Assembly (NCBI RefSeq): GCF_004340965.1
Contig: NZ_SLYA01000003.1
Coordinates: 372,001 to 436,000, forward strand
Source: Sphingomonas sp. PP-CE-1A-559
GTDB lineage: Bacteria > Pseudomonadota > Alphaproteobacteria > Sphingomonadales > Sphingomonadaceae
Direction: 5' to 3'
DNA: 64,000 bases
Under the pieces are notes generated by a model. It had not been told where the DNA came from, did no database searches, and worked only from the letters and a program-made list of their open reading frames with translations. A program made the position numbers and the translations under genes. Shown piece after piece: positions 58,247-64,000 of this stretch. Numbering within the stretch: position 1 is the first letter of the stretch; the number at the start of each line of letters is the position of its first letter.

Positions 58247-59376
58247 ACGCGCAAACCATGAGCCCGACCGTCAACGCAGCCTTCGATGGCGGCAACATCC
58301 GTGTTGTCGCCGTCGAGGGAGACCGAATCGACCTGGAGATCGTCACCGATTTCCAGTCCGACTTCTTCCAGTGGTTCTATTTCCGGGTGGCGGGGGCGGC
58401 TGGCCGCACGCTGACCTACCGGATCCTGAACGCTGGCAAGTCGGCCTATCCGTTCGGCTGGCCCGGTTACAAGACGCGGGCCAGCACCGATCGGCGGGCG
58501 TGGCGGATGATCGAGACGCGCTATGAGAATGGCGTGCTCGAATTCGACTTCACCGCCGACACCGATCTCGCCTGGTTCGCGTATTTCGCGCCCTACACGA
58601 TGGAAATGCACGAGGCGCTGGTGGCGCGCACCGCGCTGCTGCCAGGCGTCGCGCACCGCGAACTTGGCCGGTCGCTCGACGGGCAGGCGATCGATTGCTT
58701 CACGATCGGCTCGGGGCCGAAGCAGGTCTGGATCTACGGCCGCCAGCACCCCGGCGAATCGATGACCGAATGGTGGATGGAAGGCGCACTCGAACGCCTC
58801 ACCGATTCGACCGACCCGATCACCGCGGCTCTGCTGGCGAAGGCGACCTTCAACGTCGTTCCCAACATGAACCCGGACGGCACGCGCCGCGGTCATCTGC
58901 GCACCAATGCCGTGGGGGTGAACCTCAACCGCGAATGGCACACGCCGACGCCGGAGAAGAGCCCGGAAGTCCTGTGCGTCCGCAATGCGATGGACCTGAC
59001 CGGCGTCGACGTCGCGATGGACATCCACGGCGACGAGGCGATCCCGGCGAACTTCATCGCCGGCTTCGAGGGCATCCCGTCCTGGACCGACGCGCACGGC
59101 GAGAAATTCTACGAATACGGCCGTCGTCTCGCGGCGCACACGCCCGATTTCCAGACCGAGAAGGGCTATCCCAAGTCCGCACCTGGGACCGCGAACCTGT
59201 CGATGTCGACCAACCAGCTCGCCGAGCGCTTCGGCGCGGTGTCGATGACGCTGGAGATGCCGTTCAAGGATCACGACGCCAACGCCGATTCCGAATTCGG
59301 CTGGTCGCCCGAGCGGTCGAAACAGCTCGCGCATGCGATGCTAGAGACGCTTGCCGCCATGATCGACGAAATCTGA
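58243..59376 (+). CDS. M14 family zinc carboxypeptidase (cytosolic AGBL-like)
   Basis: A 377-residue protein without a signal peptide. The N-terminal beta-domain (about 1-130; DFFQWFYFRVAGAAGRTLTY) is that of cytosolic carboxypeptidases. The M14 catalytic domain follows: GRQHPGESMTEWWMEGALER supplies zinc ligands His and Glu, NMNPDGTRRGHLRTNAVGVN the substrate Arg/Asn region, DIHGDEAI the third ligand His, and SMTLEMPFKD the general-base Glu. In eukaryotes such enzymes trim acidic residues from protein tails; the bacterial substrate is unknown. It is translationally coupled to the DUF4136 lipoprotein gene. Confidence 0.9.
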   Translation: MNAQTMSPTVNAAFDGGNIRVVAVEGDRIDLEIVTDFQSDFFQWFYFRVAGAAGRTLTYRILNAGKSAYPFGWPGYKTRASTDRRAWRMIETRYENGVLEFDFTADTDLAWFAYFAPYTMEMHEALVARTALLPGVAHRELGRSLDGQAIDCFTIGSGPKQVWIYGRQHPGESMTEWWMEGALERLTDSTDPITAALLAKATFNVVPNMNPDGTRRGHLRTNAVGVNLNREWHTPTPEKSPEVLCVRNAMDLTGVDVAMDIHGDEAIPANFIAGFEGIPSWTDAHGEKFYEYGRRLAAHTPDFQTEKGYPKSAPGTANLSMSTNQLAERFGAVSMTLEMPFKDHDANADSEFGWSPERSKQLAHAMLETLAAMIDEI

Positions 59377-59394
59377 CCCGATAACAACGGCTTG

Positions 59395-59460
59395 GCACGG
59401 TCCGGAGGCTTGGGTTCAAGCGCTGCGGACCGTGCGTTGGCCTAACCTTATCCTAACCTT
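59395..59460. repeat. Long hairpin and tandem 11-bp repeat upstream of gpmA
   Basis: GCACGGTCCG (59395-59404) and CGGACCGTGC (59426-59435) form a perfect ten-base stem; within the loop GCTTG/CAAGC pair again. Two copies of CCTAACCTT follow at 59441 and 59452, eleven bases apart. The hairpin may end the carboxypeptidase transcript; the tandem repeat, one helical turn apart, is a candidate regulator site for gpmA. Confidence 0.55.
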
Positions 59461-59499
59461 TGAACCCTTCCGTTCAGTCCCGCCATCCCAGGAGCCCGA

Positions 59500-60186
59500 A
59501 TGCCGACCCTAGTCCTGATCCGCCACGGCCAGTCCACCTGGAACCTCGAGAACCGCTTCACCGGCTGGTGGGACGTCGACATGACCGCCAAGGGCGAGGC
59601 CGAAGCCAAGGCCGCCGGCGAGCTGATGGCTGCCAAGGGCTTCGACTTCGACCAGACCTTCGTCAGCCTCCAAACGCGGGCCATCAAGACGCTCAACATC
59701 GCGCTGGAGGCGATGGGCCGGCTCTGGCTCCCGGTCGAGAAGGACTGGCGCCTGAACGAGCGGCATTACGGCGGCCTCACCGGCCTCGACAAGGCCGAGA
59801 CCGCGGCCAAGCACGGCGACGCGCAGGTCCACATCTGGCGCCGCAGCTTCGACGTCCCGCCCCCCGTGCTCGACGACGACAGCGAGTTCGACCTGTCCAA
59901 GGACCGCCGCTACGACGGCATCGCCATCCCCAAGACCGAAAGTCTCAAGGACACCATCGCCCGCGTCCTCCCCTATTGGGACGAGCGCATCGCTCCGGCG
60001 CTCAAGGACGGCCAGCGCATCCTGATCTCCGCCCATGGCAACTCGCTCCGCGCGCTGGTCAAGCACCTCTCGAACATCCCCGACGACGAGATCACCGGCC
60101 TTGAGATCCCGACCGGCCAGCCGATCGTCTACGAACTCGACGCCGACCTGACCGCGACGGACCGCTACTACCTGAGCGAGCGCTGA
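59500..60186 (+). CDS. gpmA: 2,3-bisphosphoglycerate-dependent phosphoglycerate mutase
   Basis: Interconverts 3- and 2-phosphoglycerate in glycolysis and gluconeogenesis. The 228 residues match the dPGM family. [20 protein letters not shown] carries the catalytic His of the RHG motif, [20 protein letters not shown] the substrate loop, and [15 protein letters not shown] the second His. The RRSFDVPPP segment is also typical. The gene is preceded by a hairpin and tandem repeat and followed by a type B palindromic element. Confidence 0.96.
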   Translation: MPTLVLIRHGQSTWNLENRFTGWWDVDMTAKGEAEAKAAGELMAAKGFDFDQTFVSLQTRAIKTLNIALEAMGRLWLPVEKDWRLNERHYGGLTGLDKAETAAKHGDAQVHIWRRSFDVPPPVLDDDSEFDLSKDRRYDGIAIPKTESLKDTIARVLPYWDERIAPALKDGQRILISAHGNSLRALVKHLSNIPDDEITGLEIPTGQPIVYELDADLTATDRYYLSER

Positions 60187-60200
60187 CGCCACCGGCCCTT

Positions 60201-60315
60201 ACTGCTCCCCTCCCTGGAAGGGAGGGGCCGGGGGTGGGTCGGCCGCTTGGTGACCACGACGTCCGACAACCGGCCGCCCCACCCCCAACCCCTCCCTTCT
60301 AGGGAGGGGAGCAGT
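60201..60315. repeat. Palindromic element, type B (copy 2)
   Basis: A 115-bp element bounded by ACTGCTCCCCTCCCT and its exact complement. Terminal hairpins CCCTCCCTGGAAGGGAGGG and CCCTCCCTTCTAGGGAGGG flank central GGGGGTGGG/CCCACCCCC and CGGCCG arms. It lies between gpmA and purE. Confidence 0.88.
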
Positions 60316-60397
60316 AGGCCAAGTCCGACGCCACCAAAACATTGCCCAATCCCCCCCACGTCGCTAGGCACGGCGCTCCTTTGATCCGGGGACGGAA

Positions 60398-60874
<477 letters not shown>

Positions 60875-60885
60875 AAGACGCTGAC

Positions 60886-61953
60886 ATGACGCCGCTTCCC
60901 CCCGGATCGACCATCGGCATCCTCGGCGGAGGCCAGCTCGGCCGCATGCTCGCGACCGCCGCGGCACAGCTCGGCTATAACACGCACGTCCTCGCGCCCG
61001 ACCAGGAGAGCATCGCCGCGCAGTCCGCCTCGACCATGACGCGCGCGGATTACCACAACCGCATCGTGCTTGCCGACTTCGCCGGCGCCTGCGACGTCAT
61101 CACCTACGAGTTCGAGAACATCGCGGTCGAGCCCGTGGAATGGCTGGCAGATCGCGTCCCCGTCCACCCGAGCCCCCGCGCGCTCCGCGTGGCACAGGAG
61201 CGGATCGGCGAAAAACGCTTCGTGGAGAGCGTCGGCGGCCGTCCGGCACCGTGGGCCGCAGTCGACAGCCTCGAAAGCCTGCAGGCGGGCCTGAAGGCGA
61301 TCGGCACCCCCGCCATCCTCAAGACCGCCCGCTTCGGCTATGACGGCAAGGGCCAGGTCAAGATCGACACGCCCGAAGGTGCGCAGGCCGCCTGGGACAC
61401 GATCGGCGGTCCCGCGGTGCTCGAAGCCTTCGTACCGTTCGAGCACGAGTTCTCGATCCTGATCGCCCGCGGCCTCGATGGCAGCATCGTGCGCTACGAT
61501 CCACCGCTCAACGTCCACCGCGACGCGATCCTTCGCCACTCCACCGTCCCCGCACCAGTGGCCGTACTGGCCCAAGCCGACGAAGCCGCAACGCTGGCCG
61601 AACGGATCGCCGCCGAACTCGGCTATGTCGGCGTACTGGCGTGCGAGTTCTTCGTCGGCGCCGACGGCCCGGTCTTCAACGAGATGGCCCCCCGCGTGCA
61701 CAATTCCGGCCACTGGACGATCGAAGGTGCCGAATGTTCGCAATTCGAAAACCACATCCGCGCGATCTGCGGCCTGCCATTGGGCGCGACGACGCTGACC
61801 GGGCGTGAAGCGACGATGGAGAACCTGATCGGCGACGACGCGGACCGCTGGGCGGAGCTGCTTGGCGAGCCCAACGCGCACCTGCACCTGTATGGCAAGG
61901 GTACCGCGCGGCCGGGGCGGAAGATGGGCCACGTCACGCGGATCGTCCGCTAG
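60886..61953 (+). CDS. purK: 5-(carboxyamino)imidazole ribonucleotide synthase
   Basis: PurK uses ATP and bicarbonate to carboxylate AIR. The 355 residues form an ATP-grasp enzyme: IGILGGGQLGRMLATAAAQL at the N-terminus, DVITYEFENIAVEPVEWL, TPAILKTARFGYDGKGQVKI (ATP loop), VLEAFVPFEHEFSILIAR and EMAPRVHNSGHWTIEGAECS near the end. ATG 60886 gives the usual N-terminus. It is cotranscribed with purE. Confidence 0.97.
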   Translation: MTPLPPGSTIGILGGGQLGRMLATAAAQLGYNTHVLAPDQESIAAQSASTMTRADYHNRIVLADFAGACDVITYEFENIAVEPVEWLADRVPVHPSPRALRVAQERIGEKRFVESVGGRPAPWAAVDSLESLQAGLKAIGTPAILKTARFGYDGKGQVKIDTPEGAQAAWDTIGGPAVLEAFVPFEHEFSILIARGLDGSIVRYDPPLNVHRDAILRHSTVPAPVAVLAQADEAATLAERIAAELGYVGVLACEFFVGADGPVFNEMAPRVHNSGHWTIEGAECSQFENHIRAICGLPLGATTLTGREATMENLIGDDADRWAELLGEPNAHLHLYGKGTARPGRKMGHVTRIVR

Positions 61954-61982
61954 CGCTGGTTCCGTTCTAGAACCTGCCCCTT

Positions 61983-62053
61983 CCGTTCGCCCTGAGCGAA
62001 GTCGAAGGGTGTGCCCCAAGCGAAGGTGCTTCGACTTCGCTCAGCACGAACGG
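61983..62053. repeat. Palindromic element, type D (copy 2)
   Basis: CCGTTCGCCCTGAGCGAAGT and CTTCGACTTCGCTCAGCACG are the arms, ending in CGAACGG. A near-perfect hairpin of about 25 bases per arm can form. It lies between purK and tRNA-Phe on opposite strands. Confidence 0.88.
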
Positions 62054-62119
62054 ATTTTGGGCAGCATCACGCGTGCCTCGGAGAGTAAGGCGGCAGTGCT
62101 GATCACAAGGTAAAAAAAA

Positions 62120-62195
62120 TGGTGCCCGGAGACGGGGTCGAACCGCCGACACTGCGATTTTCAGTCGCATGCTCTACCAACTGAGCTATCCGGGC
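62120..62195 (-). tRNA. tRNA-Phe (anticodon GAA)
   Basis: A 76-nt tRNA on the minus strand including an encoded CCA. Acceptor arms GCCCGGA and TCCGGGC pair, the D-arm is GCTCAGTTGGTAGAGC, the anticodon stem-loop is CGACTGAAAATCG (anticodon GAA), and the T-arm is GGCGGTTCGACCCCGTC with one imperfect pair. Eight T follow the CCA, a likely terminator. Confidence 0.97.
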
Positions 62196-62248
62196 ACGTC
62201 CGGTCTGGGACCGGAGAAGCGTCCGACCTTGCGATCGGAAGGGCGCGT

Positions 62249-62422
62249 TTAGTCGGGGTCTTCGGCGCTGTCCAGCCCCGTTTGCGAGATTGCGCGGCCG
62301 GGAATGCGATAGCCTTCACCGAGCCACTGCAACAGGTCGCGGTCGCGGTGGCGGCTCGAGCAGAACGGCTTGTACTCGGCGACCGCGGGCTGGTCGCAGA
62401 TCGGGCATTTGACGGTCGTCAT
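62249..62422 (-). CDS. yacG: DNA gyrase inhibitor YacG, variant zinc finger
   Basis: A 57-residue zinc protein; YacG of Escherichia coli binds GyrB and inhibits DNA gyrase. KCPICDQPAVAEYKPFCSSR is followed by HRDRDLLQWLGEGYRIPG, the conserved tail. The usual ligands are four Cys (CPxC and CSxxC); here the third Cys is in FCSS and the fourth position appears to be His (SSRHRD). Whether that His binds zinc cannot be told. The start overlaps the stop of the RNase gene (ATGA). tRNA-Phe lies downstream. Confidence 0.9.
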   Translation of the reverse strand: MTTVKCPICDQPAVAEYKPFCSSRHRDRDLLQWLGEGYRIPGRAISQTGLDSAEDPD

Positions 62423-63378
62423 CGGGCACTCTCCAGTTCGTGGACGACGCCCGTGCGGCGTGCGAGTTCCGCAATCCAATCTGAGCGCGTCATCAGGCGC
62501 GTGTGGACGGCTGTGGGCAGGGTGTGACGGCGCGAGGCGGTCGGCGGCGCGCGTTCAAGCGTGCGGAGTGCCGCGCGGGTCGCTGCACCGACCGGATCGG
62601 CGCGGAGAATCTCGGGGATCGACGCACGGGGCCTTGGCCGGACGATCTGGAGGAAACCAAACCCGTTCATCGCGGTGCGCTCGAACGGTTGTGTTAGGGA
62701 CTCGTCGATCGCGGCGGCGACGGCGTTGCGCTGCGCCTTGCCGGCGATCGTCGGGAAATCGATCCCGATCGAGCCGCCGATGCCGTGTCGGCGTATCGCC
62801 CGCGCCACGGCATGCGCGGCGGCAACCGCAAGCGTGTCCAGCGGTGGCGCGCCGTCGACGTCGAACAATGTCATCGCTGGCGTCGGCGAAAGCCGCAGCG
62901 CGCCGAGCGGGAACACGATCTCGCCACTCACAGCCTCGTCGAGCAGTTCGGACCAACCCGCTGCCTCCAATGCATCGGGTTCATGCGGGCGCGGGCTGCG
63001 GACGGGCAGGCCGGTCGCCACGAGGCGCTCGTACAGCGTCGGAGCGGGGCAGGGCGGCAGGTCGCTGGGAGCGGCCTTAGCGAGCTTCGCACGGCCCGCT
63101 TCGGGGAGGGCTTCACGGACGATCTCGACGGTGAGGCTGGCGCCCTGCGTGATGCCAGGGGGGAGGTGGTTGATCAGCGCTTCGCCACCATCGAGCGCGA
63201 CGCGGCCACGCCGGCCCGGGAGGAGTTCGACAAGCCGCGCGCGGGCGACGAGGCCGACCTTCAGTGCGTCAGTGTCGAGTTCGATCGCAGCTTCGATAAT
63301 CTGATCATCGTCCACCAGCGCGGCGCGCGCTTCGCCGATACCGGCCTCGTAGAGCCATGCAGGCCCCGTATCAGGCAA
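62419..63378 (-). CDS. Short ribonuclease E/G-like protein
   Basis: A 319-residue protein resembling RNase E/G but far shorter than RNase G (about 490). The N-terminal ~100 residues look S1-like (AALVDDDQIIEAAIELDTDA; GRVALDGGEALINHLPPGIT). The catalytic-like region has AMTLFDVDGAPPLDTLAVAA and IGGSIGIDFPTIAGKAQR, so both Asp that hold the catalytic metal in RNase E are retained. The 5'-sensor and zinc-link parts appear reduced or absent. Translation seems to start at TTG 63378, overlapping the maf stop by eight bases. Role in RNA processing is likely but unproven. Confidence 0.82.
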   Translation of the reverse strand: MPDTGPAWLYEAGIGEARAALVDDDQIIEAAIELDTDALKVGLVARARLVELLPGRRGRVALDGGEALINHLPPGITQGASLTVEIVREALPEAGRAKLAKAAPSDLPPCPAPTLYERLVATGLPVRSPRPHEPDALEAAGWSELLDEAVSGEIVFPLGALRLSPTPAMTLFDVDGAPPLDTLAVAAAHAVARAIRRHGIGGSIGIDFPTIAGKAQRNAVAAAIDESLTQPFERTAMNGFGFLQIVRPRPRASIPEILRADPVGAATRAALRTLERAPPTASRRHTLPTAVHTRLMTRSDWIAELARRTGVVHELESAR

Positions 63379-63937
63379 GTGCGACGCCTGCGGTCTTCAA
63401 CAGCGCGCGCGTCTCGAACAGGGGCAGGCCTACGACGCCAGAATGGCTGCCCGACAGGAAGCGAACGAACGCCTCCGCGCGGCCTTGGATCGCATAGCCG
63501 CCGGCCTTGCCAAGACCTTCGCCGCACGCGAGATAATCGTCGATCTCGGCAGGCGAGAGCGGCTTGAACGCAACGATCGTATCGGCGATGCGCGTCCGGA
63601 CCTTGCCGGTCGCGTCGATCACGCAGACCGCGGACAGGCAATGGTGGCGTCGACCCGACAGCTTGCCGAGAAGGTCGCGCTGGATTTCGAGCGTGTCGGC
63701 GGGCGGCAGGATACGGCTGCCCAGCGCGATCGTGGTGTCGCCGGCGAGGACGATCTCGCCCTCGGCGCGCGCGACGGCACTTGCCTTCTCGATAGCGAGG
63801 CGAAGCGCATAGGCACGGGGCGGCTCGGCCTTGCGCGGGCTCTCGTCGATGTCGGGAGATTCCACGCGCGACGGCACGACGCCGAGCCGCGCGAGCAGGT
63901 CGCGGCGGCGGGGCGAGGAGGAGGCCAGGACCAGCAT
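63371..63937 (-). CDS. maf: Maf family nucleotide pyrophosphatase
   Basis: A 188-residue nucleoside-triphosphate pyrophosphatase that removes non-canonical or modified nucleotides. LVLASSSPRRRDLLARLGV is the signature N-terminus; GDTTIALGSRIL carries the catalytic Asp, and GKAGGYAIQGRAEAFV the substrate loop. The ATG at 63937 follows GAGG six bases upstream; the longer frame to 63964 would start at GTG. It is flanked by infA upstream and the RNase gene downstream on the same strand, a classic sphingomonad order. Confidence 0.93.
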   Translation of the reverse strand: MLVLASSSPRRRDLLARLGVVPSRVESPDIDESPRKAEPPRAYALRLAIEKASAVARAEGEIVLAGDTTIALGSRILPPADTLEIQRDLLGKLSGRRHHCLSAVCVIDATGKVRTRIADTIVAFKPLSPAEIDDYLACGEGLGKAGGYAIQGRAEAFVRFLSGSHSGVVGLPLFETRALLKTAGVALA

Positions 63938-63985
63938 TGGTGCCTCGATGCTTGGGCTACGCACCGCGCGAACGGCGCGTGGCGC

Positions 63986-64000
63986 TTATTTGAAGCGGTA
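63986..64000 (-). CDS. infA: Translation initiation factor IF-1, C-terminal end (cut by window edge)
   Basis: Only the last four codons and stop lie in the window: Tyr-Arg-Phe-Lys-stop, reading leftward from the edge. IF-1 ends in YRFK in many alphaproteobacteria, and infA lies just before maf in sphingomonads. With so few residues, the call rests mainly on context. Confidence 0.6.
   Translation of the reverse strand, partial: YRFK

Noticed and set aside
62123..62240. Integration site at tRNA-Phe
   Set aside because: The tRNA gene is intact, and both flanks are housekeeping genes with no integrase or duplicated tRNA end nearby.

Overview
The window looks like chromosomal DNA of a sphingomonad (Alphaproteobacteria, Sphingomonadales, most likely Sphingomonas). 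The evidence is high G+C content, dense divergent and convergent packing, three large TonB-dependent receptors, a cysteine-free long bL36, SDHAF4-like and DUF2093 proteins, and the infA-maf-RNase-yacG-tRNA-Phe order at the right end. No prophage, insertion sequence, CRISPR array or rRNA was seen. The genus is an inference from gene content, not from a database search.

Layout. 1-8.5 kb: end of a lipoprotein gene, a CorC/HlyC-type CBS protein, an MlaA-like protein, a membrane-anchored helix-hairpin-helix protein, purD and xseA with overlapping start codons, a DUF2093 protein, an M23 peptidase and a small periplasmic protein. 8.7-15.1 kb: a TonB receptor with a clear terminator, clpB with a possible heat-shock promoter, and a thioesterase. 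15.1-21 kb: SDHAF4-like protein, RsmB-type methyltransferase, rpe, heparinase II/III protein and purH. 21.2-23 kb: glnK-amtB behind a textbook sigma-54 promoter.

23.1-34.4 kb is the metabolic centre. A ScfR/PccR-type regulator is divergent from a complete propionyl-CoA to succinyl-CoA route: pccB, methylmalonyl-CoA epimerase, an enoyl-CoA hydratase-like gene, methylmalonyl-CoA mutase, bioB, an LprI-like gene and pccA. TTTGCAA repeats lie between the regulator and pccB. A three-gene coupled module (ribbon-helix-helix-like, coiled-coil, secreted) with its own palindromic operator sits inside the cluster. bioB can supply the biotin cofactor of PccA.

34.9-51 kb is cell-envelope and nutrient uptake: an MscS-type channel, a spore-coat-U-like protein, a sugar porter, two TonB receptors, a DUF1624 membrane acyltransferase-like protein, an M16 protease and a CocE/S15 hydrolase. 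51.3-56.5 kb holds an unusual DegT aminotransferase fused to a flavoprotein, a coupled GT2 glycosyltransferase, and two L,D-transpeptidases of different families head to head. 56.7-64 kb is housekeeping: HAD hydrolase, rpmJ, DUF4136 lipoprotein, M14 carboxypeptidase, gpmA, purE-purK, tRNA-Phe, yacG, a short RNase E/G-like gene, maf and the tail of infA.

The most striking observation is a set of about 14 palindromic repeat elements (roughly 60-140 bp, several architectures). Most lie between genes, but two lie in frame inside coding sequences of the propionate cluster: one in the methylmalonyl-CoA mutase linker and one in the biotin carboxylase part of PccA. They add about 42 and 35 residues without breaking either frame. 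This resembles the protein-coding palindromic elements known from Rickettsia.
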